Part shown: positions 8,485 to 17,570 of the stretch, one piece after another
Layout of the letters: every line of letters starts with the position of its first letter
Numbering within the stretch: the first letter of the stretch is position 1
Assembly (NCBI RefSeq): GCF_005222955.1
Contig: NZ_LWUA01000266.1
Location: forward strand, 1 to 64,000
Length of the DNA: 64,000 nucleotides
Reading direction: 5' to 3'
Source: Blastococcus sp. CCUG 61487
GTDB taxonomy: Bacteria; Actinomycetota; Actinomycetes; Mycobacteriales; Geodermatophilaceae
The notes under the pieces: model-generated
Seen by the model: only the letters and a program-made list of their open reading frames with translations
Database searches by the model: none
What the model was told of the DNA's origin: nothing
Translations under genes and position numbers: made by a program

Positions 8485-9468
8485 TCAAGGCGCGGCCGGT
8501 GCGGGCACGCGCCGCTTGGCGGCCAGCCGCACCGGGTCGGGCCACTTGACGTGCGACGCCCAGCCGAGCTTCTCGAACACCCAGATGACGCGGGCGCTGA
8601 TGTCGATCTGGCCGCGCAGGACCCCGTGGCGGGCGCAGGTGGGGTCGGCGTGGTGCAGGTTGTGCCAGGACTCCCCGCCGCTGAGGATCGCCAGCGGCCA
8701 GAAGTTCGTCGCCCGGTCCCGGGAGACGAACGGGCGATTGCCCAGCACGTGGCAGACCGAGTTGATCGACCAGGTGACGTGGTGCAGCAGCGCCACGCGG
8801 ACCAGTCCGGCCCAGAAGAACGCCGACCACGCCCCGGCCCAGCTGCCGGTGATCAGGCCGCCGAGCAGCGCCGGCAGCGCCAGGCTGAGGAAGGCCCACA
8901 CCACGAACAGCTTGCTGGTGGTGACCAGCGCGCCGTCCTTGAGCAGGTCGGGGGCGTAGCGCTCCTGGTTGGTCTTGCGTCGCTCGAACGTCCAGCCCAG
9001 GTGCGCGTGCCACATGCCCTTGAGCAGCGCGCGCAGATCCGTGCCGTACCGCCACGGCGAGTGCGGGTCGCCGGCCCGGTCGGCGAAGGCGTGGTGGCGG
9101 CGGTGGTCGGCCACCCACTGGATGACCGGGCCCTGGATCGCCATCGACCCGGCGACGGCCAGCCCCAGCCGGAGCGGGCGCGTGGCCTTGAACGAGCCGT
9201 GCGTGAAGTGCCGGTGGTAGCCGACGGTGACGCCGAGCAGCGTGAGGTAGTAGAAGCCGACCGCGAGGCCCACGTCCAGCCAGGACAGCCCCCACCCCCA
9301 GACGGCGGGGACGACGGCGGCCAGCGCCAGGAACGGCACGAGCACGATCACGTAGAGGGTGACGATCTCCAGCGTGCTCTTGCGCCGGCCGATGGCGTTC
9401 GCCGGCAGCCCGACGTGCGGTTCGGCGAGGGGAGGCGCCGTCGGCCGGGTGAGGGCGGGTGCGGACAC
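8485..9468 (-). CDS. Acyl-CoA / acyl-lipid delta-9-type fatty acid desaturase
   Basis: A membrane di-iron desaturase that inserts a double bond into long-chain fatty acyl chains, thereby tuning membrane fluidity. The three histidine boxes are intact: HRHFTH, HRRHH and HNLHH, with four hydrophobic segments arranged in two pairs. Start: AGGAG 7 bases upstream selects the GTG at 9468 (327 residues) over an ATG 51 bases further up. First gene of a probable operon with the TetR gene. A 16-bp inverted repeat lies 74 bases upstream of the start. Confidence 0.93.
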   Translation of the reverse strand: MSAPALTRPTAPPLAEPHVGLPANAIGRRKSTLEIVTLYVIVLVPFLALAAVVPAVWGWGLSWLDVGLAVGFYYLTLLGVTVGYHRHFTHGSFKATRPLRLGLAVAGSMAIQGPVIQWVADHRRHHAFADRAGDPHSPWRYGTDLRALLKGMWHAHLGWTFERRKTNQERYAPDLLKDGALVTTSKLFVVWAFLSLALPALLGGLITGSWAGAWSAFFWAGLVRVALLHHVTWSINSVCHVLGNRPFVSRDRATNFWPLAILSGGESWHNLHHADPTCARHGVLRGQIDISARVIWVFEKLGWASHVKWPDPVRLAAKRRVPAPAAP

Positions 9469-9541
9469 GGGGGAACTCCTGAGCGGGGGGAAGGGGTCCG
9501 GGCGCGGGCGTGCCGTCATGCTCCGGAGTGCGTGCTCGAAA

Positions 9542-9557
9542 CCTACGGGACCGTAGG
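9542..9557. promoter_or_regulatory. Candidate TetR operator before the desaturase
   Basis: CCTACGG-GA-CCGTAGG, a perfect 7-bp inverted repeat with a 2-base centre. On the minus strand it carries TAGGTT, a TANNNT -10 match, so a bound repressor could block the desaturase promoter. Assignment to the neighbouring TetR protein is inference. Confidence 0.5.
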
Positions 9558-9644
9558 GTACGCCGCGAACCCGCGCCCCCTAGGCTTCCCCCCGGACGCC
9601 GTGAGGTACGGCGTCCCCGTGGCGCGGCCCATGCGGGTCACGGG

Positions 9645-9717
9645 TGGGGGATGGGGTAATCGGCAGCCCGCCGGCCTTTGGAGCCGTGCAGTCTCGGTTC
9701 GAGTCCGAGTCCCCCAG
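9645..9717 (+). tRNA. tRNA-Gln (anticodon UUG)
   Basis: 73 bases without an encoded CCA. Acceptor stem TGGGGGA pairs with TCCCCCA (9710-9716) and the discriminator is G. T-stem CTCGG/CCGAG encloses TTCGAGT. The anticodon loop CTTTGGA gives UUG; the outermost anticodon-stem pair is a C-U mismatch. tRNA-Gln next to glmU is a known actinobacterial arrangement. Confidence 0.92.
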
Positions 9718-9746
9718 CGTACGCAGTCCCGCAGCCGAGGAGATCC

Positions 9747-11261
9747 GTGAGTCCGCAGGAGCGATCGGCGTCCAGCGCCGGTGAACCGGCCGTCGCCGCC
9801 GTCGTCGTGCTCGCCGCAGGGCAGGGCACCCGCATGCGCTCGGCGACCCCCAAGGTGTTGCACGAGCTCGGGGGGCGGTCGCTGCTCGGACACGTGCTGG
9901 CCGCCGCCGAGCCGCTGGCGGCGGGCACGACGATCGTCGTCGTCGGCTCGGGCCGCGACCAGGTCGAGGCGCACCTGGCCGAGGTCGCGCCCGCGGCGCT
10001 GCCGGTGGTCCAGGAGGAGCAGCGCGGCTCCGGGCACGCCGCCGTCGTCGCCCTCGACGCCGTGCCGGACCTGGAGGGCGCGGTGCTGCTGGTCAACGGC
10101 GACGCCCCTCTCCTGCGCCCCGAGACCGTCACCGCCCTCGTCGCCGAGCACGCGCGCGCCGGCAACGCCCTCACCGTGCTGACCGCCGAGGTCGAGGACC
10201 CCACCGGGCTGGGCCGCATCGTCCGCGACGCCTCGGGCGCGGTCACGGCCATCGTGGAGGAGCGGGACGCGACCCCCGAGCAGCGCGCGATCCGGGAGAT
10301 CAACGCCGGCGTCTACGTCGGTGACGCCGCCGCCCTGCGCGACGGGCTGTCCCGCATCGGCGCGGACAACGACCAGGGCGAGCTGTACGTCACCGACGTC
10401 CTCGGCCTGCTGGTCGCCGACGGCGCCCGGGTGGGTGGCACCCCCGCCGAGGATCCCGACGACGTGCTCGGCTGCAACGACCGCCGCGAACTGGCCGCGC
10501 GCCGGCGCACGCTCAACGACCGCGTCCTCGACCGCCTGATGCGCGACGGGGTGACGGTGGTCGACCCGGGGACGACGTGGGTGGACGTCACGGTCACCGT
10601 CGGCAACGACACCGTGCTCGAGCCGGGCACCCAGCTGCGGGGGGCGACGACGATCGCGTCCGGCGCCGTCGTCGGGCCCGACACCACGCTGGTCGACTGC
10701 ACAGTCGAGGCCGGCGCGAGCGTCGTGCGGTCGCACTGCCTCGAGGCGGTCATCGGCCCGGAGGCCGTCGTCGGACCGTTCAGCTACCTGCGTCCGGGCA
10801 CCCGGCTGGCCCGCGGGAGCAAGGTGGGCGCCTTCGTCGAGACGAAGAACGTCGAGGTCGGCGAGGGGTCGAAGGTGCCGCACCTGTCCTACGTGGGTGA
10901 CGCGACCATCGGGCTGGGCGCGAACATCGGCGCGGCGACGGTCTTCGTCAACTACGACGGCGTCACCAAGCACCGGACGACGATCGGCGACCACGCCCGC
11001 ATCGGGTCGGACAGCATGCTCGTGGCACCCGTCACCGTCGGCGACGGCGCCTACACCGCGGCCGGCTCGGTGATCACCAAGGACGTGCCTCCCGGGGCCA
11101 TGGGCGTGGCGCGGGCCACCCAGCGGAATGTGGGAGGCTGGGTCCTCCGCCGACGGCCGGGTACCCCCGCCGCGGAGGCCGCCGCAGCCGCCGAACGGTT
11201 GACGGACGCCCCCGAGAACACCGGGGCGCACGACGACGACGAGGGACGACCAAGCCGATGA
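9747..11261 (+). CDS. glmU: Bifunctional N-acetylglucosamine-1-phosphate uridyltransferase / glucosamine-1-phosphate acetyltransferase
   Basis: Makes UDP-GlcNAc, the precursor of peptidoglycan and surface glycans, in two steps: acetylation of GlcN-1-P and UTP-dependent activation. The 504-residue protein begins with the nucleotidyltransferase motif VVLAAGQGTRM (about residues 16-26), continues with a GD metal-binding site, and ends in a left-handed beta-helix of hexapeptide repeats carrying NIGAATVFVNYDG. GAGGAG at 9736-9741 selects the GTG at 9747, just downstream of tRNA-Gln. The 3' end overlaps prs as ATGA, so both are cotranscribed. Confidence 0.97.
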   Translation: MSPQERSASSAGEPAVAAVVVLAAGQGTRMRSATPKVLHELGGRSLLGHVLAAAEPLAAGTTIVVVGSGRDQVEAHLAEVAPAALPVVQEEQRGSGHAAVVALDAVPDLEGAVLLVNGDAPLLRPETVTALVAEHARAGNALTVLTAEVEDPTGLGRIVRDASGAVTAIVEERDATPEQRAIREINAGVYVGDAAALRDGLSRIGADNDQGELYVTDVLGLLVADGARVGGTPAEDPDDVLGCNDRRELAARRRTLNDRVLDRLMRDGVTVVDPGTTWVDVTVTVGNDTVLEPGTQLRGATTIASGAVVGPDTTLVDCTVEAGASVVRSHCLEAVIGPEAVVGPFSYLRPGTRLARGSKVGAFVETKNVEVGEGSKVPHLSYVGDATIGLGANIGAATVFVNYDGVTKHRTTIGDHARIGSDSMLVAPVTVGDGAYTAAGSVITKDVPPGAMGVARATQRNVGGWVLRRRPGTPAAEAAAAAERLTDAPENTGAHDDDEGRPSR

Positions 11262-12238
11262 GCGCGATCCGGCAGACGACCAACAAGAGCCTGATGCTCT
11301 TCTCCGGCCGGGCGTACCCCGAGCTCGCGGACGAGATCGCCGGGCACCTGGGCGTGACCCCCACCCCGACGGCGGCCTACGAGTTCGCCAACGGCGAGCT
11401 GTTCGTGCGGTTCGAGGAGTCGGTGCGCGGCTGCGACGCCTTCGTGGTGCAGAGCCACACCGCGCCGCTCAACACCTGGCTCATGGAGCAGTTGATCATG
11501 GTCGACGCGCTCAAGCGCGCCTCGGCCAAGCGCATCACCGTGGTGGCGCCGTTCTTCCCGTACGCGCGGCAGGACAAGAAGCACCGCGGCCGCGAGCCGA
11601 TCTCCGCCCGCCTCATCGCCGACCTGTTCAAGACCGCCGGCGCCGACCGGCTCATGGCCGTCGACCTGCACACCGCGCAGATCCAGGGCTTCTTCGACGG
11701 CCCGGTCGACCACCTGTTCGCCATGGACCTGCTGATCGACCACGTCAAGGAGCGGTGGGGCGACCGCGACATCACCGTCGTCTCGCCCGACTCGGGCCGG
11801 GTGCGGGTTTCGGAGCGGTGGAGCGACAAGCTGGGCGGCACCCCGCTGGCCTTCATCCACAAGACCCGTGACCCGCTGGTCGCCAACGAGGTCGTGGCCA
11901 ACCGCGTCGTCGGCGAGGTCGAGGGCCGGCTCTGCATCCTGGTCGACGACATGATCGACACCGGCGGCACGATCGTGAAGGCCGCCGAGACGCTGTTCGA
12001 CGCCGGCGCCGCCGACGTGATCGTCGCCGCCACCCACGGCGTGCTGTCGGGGCCGGCCGCCGAGCGGCTCTCCAACAGCAAGGTCAGCGAGGTCATCGTG
12101 ACCAACACGCTGCCCATCGAGGCCGAGCGCCAGTTCGACAAGCTGACCGTGCTCTCCATCGCCCCGTTGCTGGCGCGGGCGATCAAGGAGGTCTTCGAGG
12201 ACGGCTCGGTCACGAGCCTCTTCGACGGCGCCTCCTGA
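11258..12238 (+). CDS. prs: Ribose-phosphate pyrophosphokinase (PRPP synthetase)
   Basis: Converts ribose-5-phosphate and ATP to PRPP for nucleotide, His and Trp synthesis. The 326-residue protein carries the N-terminal FSGRAYPELA segment, the ATP flexible loop with YARQDKKH, the HTAQIQGFF motif, and the PRPP-binding loop VDDMIDTGGT near the C-terminus. The length matches class I enzymes. Translation is coupled to glmU by the ATGA overlap. The next gene, rplY, seems to have a separate promoter. Confidence 0.97.
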   Translation: MSAIRQTTNKSLMLFSGRAYPELADEIAGHLGVTPTPTAAYEFANGELFVRFEESVRGCDAFVVQSHTAPLNTWLMEQLIMVDALKRASAKRITVVAPFFPYARQDKKHRGREPISARLIADLFKTAGADRLMAVDLHTAQIQGFFDGPVDHLFAMDLLIDHVKERWGDRDITVVSPDSGRVRVSERWSDKLGGTPLAFIHKTRDPLVANEVVANRVVGEVEGRLCILVDDMIDTGGTIVKAAETLFDAGAADVIVAATHGVLSGPAAERLSNSKVSEVIVTNTLPIEAERQFDKLTVLSIAPLLARAIKEVFEDGSVTSLFDGAS

Positions 12239-12259
12239 CGACCCTCGCCGAAGGTGAGG

Positions 12260-12265
12260 TACGGT
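12260..12265 (+). promoter_or_regulatory. -10-like hexamer before rplY
   Basis: TACGGT fits TANNNT. The expected transcript would have a leader of about 107 bases, long enough to host autoregulation by the ribosomal protein. The flanking GTGAGGTACGG also occurs at 9601-9611 upstream of tRNA-Gln. Confidence 0.35.
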
Positions 12266-12378
12266 GGCACGGCCCGGCGAGGGAGCTCGCGCTCCGTTAT
12301 CGACGTGCCTGCCTCCTGAGGTGTGCTGCGTCGGCGCCGGCCCGCAGACCCGATCCACCTCTCGAGGAGCACACCACC

Positions 12379-13089
12379 GTGGCTGACTTCCGGCTCGAAG
12401 CCGAGACCCGCACCGAGTTCGGCAAGGGCAGCGCGCGGCGCACCCGCCGGGCCGGCCGCATCCCCGCCGTCCTCTACGGCCACGGCCGGGACGTCGTCCA
12501 CCTGTCGCTCCCGGCCCGCGAGTTCGCCGCCGCGCTGCGCAACGGCGGCTCGAACGCCCTGCTGACCGTCGTGATCGACGGCAAGGAGCAGCTCGCGCTC
12601 ACCAAGGCCGTCCAGCGCGACCCGATCAAGCGGGTCCACGAGCACGTCGACCTGGTCATCGTCCGCCGCGGCGAGAAGGTCACCGTGGACGTCCCCGTCG
12701 TCGTCGTCGGCCAGCCCGGCCCCGACACCCTGGTGAGCATCGAGCTCAACACGGTCTCGGTGCAGGTGGCCGCCACCAGCATCCCCGAGTCGATCGAGGT
12801 CGACGTCACCGACCGCGTCGTCGGCGAGGGCTTCACCGCCGGTGCCCTGACCCTGCCGAGCGGGGCGACCCTGCTCACCGACCCCGAGGCGCTGGTCGTC
12901 AACCTCATGGCCGCTCCGACCGCCGAGGCCCTCGAGGCCGAGCTGGCCGAGGCGGAGAGCGAGGCCGGCATCGAGCGCGAGGAGTCCGACGCGGCCGAGA
13001 GCACCGGCCAGGGCGACGTCGTCCCCGAGCCCCAGGACCAGGGCAGCGGCGAGTCGATGGACGCGGCCGAGGCGTCCGCGGACAGCTGA
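12379..13089 (+). CDS. rplY: Ribosomal protein bL25, long CTC form
   Basis: Binds 5S rRNA in the large ribosomal subunit. At 236 residues this is the long CTC-type with an N-terminal 5S-binding domain (about residues 1-95), a C-terminal beta domain (about 100-180), and a highly acidic Glu/Ala/Ser tail after residue 180. The tail is typical of actinobacteria. GAGGAG at 12364-12369 supports the GTG at 12379. Nine bases lie between its stop and the proposed CTG start of pth, and a strong GC hairpin follows. Confidence 0.95.
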   Translation: MADFRLEAETRTEFGKGSARRTRRAGRIPAVLYGHGRDVVHLSLPAREFAAALRNGGSNALLTVVIDGKEQLALTKAVQRDPIKRVHEHVDLVIVRRGEKVTVDVPVVVVGQPGPDTLVSIELNTVSVQVAATSIPESIEVDVTDRVVGEGFTAGALTLPSGATLLTDPEALVVNLMAAPTAEALEAELAEAESEAGIEREESDAAESTGQGDVVPEPQDQGSGESMDAAEASADS

Positions 13090-13097
13090 GGCATCCG

Positions 13098-13745
13098 CTG
13101 AGCGAGAGCACGACCCGCGGGGGCGCCGGCACTGCCGGCGCCCCCGCGGCGTCGGTTCCCAGCGAGGGGCCGTTCCTCGTCGTGGGCCTGGGCAACCCGG
13201 GCCCCGGCTACGCCGGCCACCGGCACAACGTCGGCGCCATGGTGCTCGACGTCCTCGCCGAGCGCGCGGGCATCCGGCTCTCGCCCGGCAAGGGGCCCCG
13301 GTCCCGCGCGGTCAGCGGCGAGGGCCGGCTGGCCGGACGGCGGGTGGTCCTCGCCCGGCCGCTCACCTACATGAACGAGTCGGGCGGGCCGGTGCGCGGG
13401 CTGCTCGACTACCACAAGCTGCCGGTCACCGACCTCGTCGTGGTGCACGACGAGCTCGACCTGCCCTTCGCCACCGTGCGTCTCAAGCGGGGCGGCGGCG
13501 AGGGCGGCCACAACGGCCTGCGCTCGATCTCCCGGTCCACCGGCACCCGCGACTACCTGCGCGTGCGGGTGGGCATCGGCCGTCCCCCCGGCCGCCAGGA
13601 TCCCGCCGACTTCGTGCTCAGGGACTTCTCCTCGACCGAGCGCAAGGAGCTCGACCTCCTGCTGGTCGAGGCCGCCGACGCCGCCGAGCTGCTGCTCGCC
13701 CGGGGCCTCGAGACGGCGCAGAACGAGGTCCACCCCCGGAGTTGA
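13098..13745 (+). CDS. pth: Peptidyl-tRNA hydrolase (start uncertain)
   Basis: Releases peptides from prematurely dropped peptidyl-tRNAs. Family motifs: [10 protein letters not shown] then a conserved Tyr, the RHNVG catalytic His, KPLTYMN-like [19 protein letters not shown], and [10 protein letters not shown]-like [11 protein letters not shown]. The first in-frame GTG (13182) would begin inside the first beta strand and delete FLVV, giving 187 residues. The only start that keeps the fold is a CTG at 13098 (215 residues), which places a 17-bp hairpin inside the coding region. The function is secure; the 5' end is not. Confidence 0.88.
   Translation: MSESTTRGGAGTAGAPAASVPSEGPFLVVGLGNPGPGYAGHRHNVGAMVLDVLAERAGIRLSPGKGPRSRAVSGEGRLAGRRVVLARPLTYMNESGGPVRGLLDYHKLPVTDLVVVHDELDLPFATVRLKRGGGEGGHNGLRSISRSTGTRDYLRVRVGIGRPPGRQDPADFVLRDFSSTERKELDLLLVEAADAAELLLARGLETAQNEVHPRS
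13115..13149 (+). terminator. Very strong GC hairpin after rplY
   Basis: Arms 13115-13131 and 13133-13149 are exact reverse complements around one base (practical stem 16 bp, loop ACT). There is no T-run. It may terminate rplY transcripts, or act on translation of pth, whose proposed start lies 17 bases before it. Confidence 0.6.
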
Positions 13746-13941
13746 GACGCAGGTCACCTGCCGCGGGTGACGGTCCCTCCCGTTCGGGTGAAGGTCCGGC
13801 CCCGCAGTTGACCCGAACGGTGACGGATTGTGAGGGTTGCCTCCGGCGTCGGGACTTCGCCGGGGGAGAACGTCCAGTTCAGAGGTTGCTGCCTCAGCCC
13901 CCAGGTGTCGACGCTATGACGTTGCGTAACGGGGGGCACGC

Positions 13942-15438
13942 ATGCAGGTCGACAGAGGGACGACCTCGCGCGCCCTGGATTCGATCCCCGTGCCGCGTCC
14001 GGAGCTCGCCGCGGGGACGCCGGTCCCCGCGCTGCTGCCTCCCGCGACACCTGCCTGGGTGCGGAACTACGCGATCACGCTGGCCGTCGTCGAGGCCCTC
14101 GCCGCCGCGGCCGTCGGCGCCGCCATCGTGCTCACCAGGTCGGACCTGCCGCCGACGCCGACCCTGTTCTGGGCCTCCGTGGCGCTGGTCCCGGCCTGGC
14201 CGCTGCTCCTGTGGGCCTGCGGTGCGTACGCCGAGCGGGTGTTCGGGACCGGCAGCGACGAGTACCGCACCGTCGGGCGAGCGGGGCTCCTGCTGCTCGC
14301 GGTCGCCGGCTTCGTCTCCTACGCGGCCGACCTCGACCTCAGCCGGGCGCTGGTGGTCATCGGTGTCCCCGCCCTCACCCTGATCACGCTGCTGTGGCGC
14401 TACGCGGCGCGTTGCTACCTGCGCCGGCTCCGGGCCCGCGGCCAGTGCACCAAGCGGGTCGTGGTCGTCGGCCGTGGCGGGGCGGTCCTCGAGCTGGCCG
14501 ACCGCGTCCGCCGCGAGGCCTTCGCCGGGCTCGACGTCGTCGGCCTCTGCGTCACCCCCTCCGACCGGGCTCGGGTCGCGAACCTGGCCGACGTGCCGGT
14601 CGGGGGGCTGGACGACGCGGTCTCCCTGGCGGCCCGTCTCGGAGCCGACACGATCGCGGTCACCTCGGCCAGCGAGACCGCCGCGCAGTACCTCCGGCAG
14701 CTGTCGTGGCAGCTGGAGGGTAGCGGGGTCGAGCTCCTCGTCGCTCCCGGCCTGATCGAGGTCGCCGGTCCGCGCCTGCACATCCGGCCGTTCGAGGGGC
14801 TGCCCCTCCTCTCCGTGGAGCAGCCGCGGTTCGAGGGCTGGCAGCGCATGGTCAAGGGTGCCTTCGACCGGATCGCCGCAGCGCTGGCGCTGCTGGCCCT
14901 GGCTCCCGTGCTGGCCGGTATCGCGTTGGCCGTCCGGCTCACCAGCTCGGGGCCGGCGTTGTACCGCCAGGAGCGAATCGGCATCAACGGCCGGTCCTTC
15001 ACGATGCTCAAGTTCCGGAGCATGGTCGTCGACGCCGACCAGCGTCTCGGGGAGATCCAGGCGGACAACATCTCCGACGGGCTGCTGTTCAAGATGCGCG
15101 AGGACCCCCGGGTCACCCCCGTGGGGCGCTGGCTGCGCCGGCTCTCGCTCGACGAGCTGCCCCAGCTGTTCAACGTGCTCGGCGGCACCATGGCGCTCGT
15201 CGGACCGCGACCTCCGCTGCCGAGCGAGGTCGCCCGGTACGACTCCTCGATCAGCCGGCGGCTGCTGGTCAAGCCCGGGCTCACCGGGCTCTGGCAGATC
15301 TCCGGACGCAGCGACCTGCCCTGGGAGGAGGCGGTGCGGCTGGACCTCCGCTACGTGGAGAACTGGTCCCTGGCCACCGACTTCCTGATCATCTGGAAGA
15401 CCGCGCGAGCGGTGCTCAGCCGCTCGGGGGCCTACTGA
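13942..15438 (+). CDS. Polyprenyl-phosphate hexose-1-phosphate transferase (WbaP/CpsE type)
   Basis: Starts a surface glycan by moving a sugar-1-phosphate from a nucleotide sugar to undecaprenyl phosphate. The 498-residue protein has four to five N-terminal membrane helices, a CoA-binding-like middle domain (KRVVVVGRGGAVLELADR, about residues 170-250) and the C-terminal bacterial sugar transferase domain. That domain holds a membrane helix, KFRSM near residue 358, DELPQLFNVL at about 404-413, and GPRPP. First gene of the polysaccharide locus, 196 bases after pth; no clear terminator or promoter consensus was found in that gap. ATG at 13942 follows a GGGGGG stretch. Confidence 0.93.
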   Translation: MQVDRGTTSRALDSIPVPRPELAAGTPVPALLPPATPAWVRNYAITLAVVEALAAAAVGAAIVLTRSDLPPTPTLFWASVALVPAWPLLLWACGAYAERVFGTGSDEYRTVGRAGLLLLAVAGFVSYAADLDLSRALVVIGVPALTLITLLWRYAARCYLRRLRARGQCTKRVVVVGRGGAVLELADRVRREAFAGLDVVGLCVTPSDRARVANLADVPVGGLDDAVSLAARLGADTIAVTSASETAAQYLRQLSWQLEGSGVELLVAPGLIEVAGPRLHIRPFEGLPLLSVEQPRFEGWQRMVKGAFDRIAAALALLALAPVLAGIALAVRLTSSGPALYRQERIGINGRSFTMLKFRSMVVDADQRLGEIQADNISDGLLFKMREDPRVTPVGRWLRRLSLDELPQLFNVLGGTMALVGPRPPLPSEVARYDSSISRRLLVKPGLTGLWQISGRSDLPWEEAVRLDLRYVENWSLATDFLIIWKTARAVLSRSGAY

Positions 15439-15588
15439 CCTGCCCCTTCCGAGGGTCACCCGGTGGGGGCACGGCGTCGGCCGGATCGGAGCCACCGCGC
15501 TGCACAGCGGGAATCCTCGACCGAGGCGCGTGCACACGCGCCGGAGCGGCCGGACCAGGTCGCCGACCAGCCGACGGACGGATTTCCG

Positions 15589-16809
15589 ATGCGCATCGCC
15601 ATGCTGGGCACCCGCGGTGTCCCGGCCAGGTACGGCGGGTTCGAGACCGCCGTCGAGGAGGTCGGCCGGCGCCTGGTCGCGCGCGGGCACGAGGTCGTCG
15701 TCTACTGCCGGACCGTCGACGGCGACGCAGCGCGACCCCGGCAGCACCTGGGTATGGACCTCGTCCACCTGCCCGCCGCGCGGAAGCGCTCGCTGGAGAC
15801 GCTGAGCCACACGGCGCTGTCCGTCGTCCACCTGGTGACCCACCGGACCGACGCGGCGATCGTCTTCAACGCGGCCAACGCGCCGCTCCTCCCGGTGCTG
15901 CGCGCCGCCCGCATCCCCTTCGCCACCCACGTGGACGGACTCGAGTGGAAGCGGGCCAAGTGGGGGCCGGTCGGCCAGCGCTACTACCGGTTCGCCGAGT
16001 CGCTGGCGGTGCGCTGGTCGGACGCGCTGATCGCCGATGCCCGGGGCATCGCCGACTACTACCGCGCCGAGTTCGGCGCACCGACCACCCTGCTGCGCTA
16101 CGGCGCTCCGCTCGTGGAGCCCGGGGCCGACCGGCTGGCCGAGCTGGACCTGGTGCCGGGGGAGTACCACCTGGTCGTCGCCCGCTTCGAGCCGGAGAAC
16201 CACGTGGACGTCATCGTGGAGGGCTACGCGCGCAGCGCGGCCACCAAGCCGCTGGTCGTGGTGGGCTCCGCGCCGTACTCCGACGCCTACACCGCCCGGG
16301 TGCACGCGGCCGCGGATCAGCGGGTGCGCTTCCTGGGCGGGGTCTGGGACCAGGTTCAGCTCGACCAGCTCTACGCGAACGCCTACACCTATCTGCACGG
16401 CCACTCCGTCGGCGGCACCAACCCCTCGCTGCTGCGGGCCATCGGCGCGGGTGCGGCCGTGCTCGCCTACGACGTGGACTTCAACCGGGAGGTCGCGGGG
16501 GAGTCGGGGCGCTACTTCGGCGACGCCGCAGACGTCGCCGCGCTGGTCGACGCGGCCGAAGCCGACCGCGAAGCGGTCCTGAAGAGCGGCCTGCGGGCTC
16601 GCGAGCTGGCCCAGGACTACGACTGGGACAGCGTCACCGAGGGCTACGAACGGCTGGCCGCGGCGCTGGCCCGACGCGAGTCGCCGGCTCGGCGGCCCAG
16701 CGGCCGTCGGGCCCCGGCGGGGCCGGGGGAGCAGGTGCGCCTCCCCACTCCGCGGCAGGTGCCCGCGGACGAGGCGGAGGACGCCACGCGATCCAGGGGA
16801 ATGCCATGA
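15589..16809 (+). CDS. DUF1972/GT4-type glycosyltransferase (rhamnosyltransferase-like)
   Basis: A 406-residue GT-B glycosyltransferase. It opens with MRIAMLGTRGVPARYGGFET, the signature of the DUF1972 group whose members transfer rhamnose or related sugars onto lipid-linked glycans. The C-terminal half has the expected nucleotide-sugar site, including the acidic pair in VARFEPENHVD and the GGTNPSLLRAIGAG segment, then a Pro/Arg-rich tail of about 50 residues. The ATG at 15589 is preferred over earlier starts because the conserved strand begins exactly there. Overlaps the next gene by ATGA. The exact sugar cannot be read. Confidence 0.88.
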   Translation: MRIAMLGTRGVPARYGGFETAVEEVGRRLVARGHEVVVYCRTVDGDAARPRQHLGMDLVHLPAARKRSLETLSHTALSVVHLVTHRTDAAIVFNAANAPLLPVLRAARIPFATHVDGLEWKRAKWGPVGQRYYRFAESLAVRWSDALIADARGIADYYRAEFGAPTTLLRYGAPLVEPGADRLAELDLVPGEYHLVVARFEPENHVDVIVEGYARSAATKPLVVVGSAPYSDAYTARVHAAADQRVRFLGGVWDQVQLDQLYANAYTYLHGHSVGGTNPSLLRAIGAGAAVLAYDVDFNREVAGESGRYFGDAADVAALVDAAEADREAVLKSGLRARELAQDYDWDSVTEGYERLAAALARRESPARRPSGRRAPAGPGEQVRLPTPRQVPADEAEDATRSRGMP

Positions 16810-17570
16810 GCACGGCAGGGACGACCGCACGCCGCTCTCCCGACGGGCAGAGCCTGAGGGTGACGCTCGGCCAGCTGGCCGGCGCCCAGAAGGGCGCGGC
16901 GGGAGCTCCGGCGTACGGCCGGTTCGTCAACCGGAAGCTCGGCCGGCTGCTGGCCGCCGTCGCCTTCCACGCCGGGCTGACCCCGAACCAGGTCACCGGC
17001 ATCAGCGCCGCGTTCACCGGGATCGGTATCGCGCTGCTGGCGCTCGTGCCGCCGTCCGGGTGGATGGGCCTGGCGGTGACGGGATGCCTCGTCATCGGCT
17101 ACGCCCTGGACGCCGCGGACGGGCAGCTGGCCCGGCTGCGCGGAGGCGGGTCGCCCGCCGGCGAGTGGCTGGACCACATGGTGGACTCGGTCAAGATCGC
17201 CACCTTGCACCTGGCGGTGCTGATCGGCTGGTACCGGTTCGAGACCGTCGACCGCGGTGCGCTCCTGCTGCTGCCGCTGGGCTTCGCCGTCGTCGCCGTC
17301 GTGCACTTCTTCGCCACCCTGCTCAACGAGGCGCTCCGCGCGCAGCACGGGGGCCGGACCCGCGCGGAGCCGGTCGGCGAGCGCCCGAGCGTCCTGCGGT
17401 CGCTGGTCGTGGCGCCCACCGACTACGGCGTGCTGTGCCTGTCGTTCCTCCTGCTGGCCGTGCCGTCGGCGTTCATCGCCGCGTACGCGTTCCTGTTCGT
17501 CGCGACGGCGGGCTACCTGCTGCTCGCGTCCGTGAAGTGGTACCGAGAGATGGGCGGGCTGGTTCGATGA
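16806..17570 (+). CDS. CDP-alcohol phosphatidyltransferase family protein
   Basis: Members join a CDP-activated alcohol or lipid to an alcohol acceptor at the membrane. The 254-residue protein has the complete motif D(x2)DG(x2)AR(x8)G(x3)D(x3)D at D102, D105, G106, A109, R110, G119, D123 and D127, with about six membrane helices. Its place between a glycosyltransferase and a surface protein inside a glycan locus suggests a role in decorating the polymer, or in making a phospho-linked unit, rather than bulk phospholipid synthesis; this is inference. Translationally coupled to both neighbours by ATGA overlaps. Confidence 0.88.
   Translation: MSTAGTTARRSPDGQSLRVTLGQLAGAQKGAAGAPAYGRFVNRKLGRLLAAVAFHAGLTPNQVTGISAAFTGIGIALLALVPPSGWMGLAVTGCLVIGYALDAADGQLARLRGGGSPAGEWLDHMVDSVKIATLHLAVLIGWYRFETVDRGALLLLPLGFAVVAVVHFFATLLNEALRAQHGGRTRAEPVGERPSVLRSLVVAPTDYGVLCLSFLLLAVPSAFIAAYAFLFVATAGYLLLASVKWYREMGGLVR

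Noticed and set aside
13746-13941. A JUMPstart/ops-like antiterminator element before the polysaccharide locus
   Set aside because: The ops core was not found and the gap shows no distinct structure.
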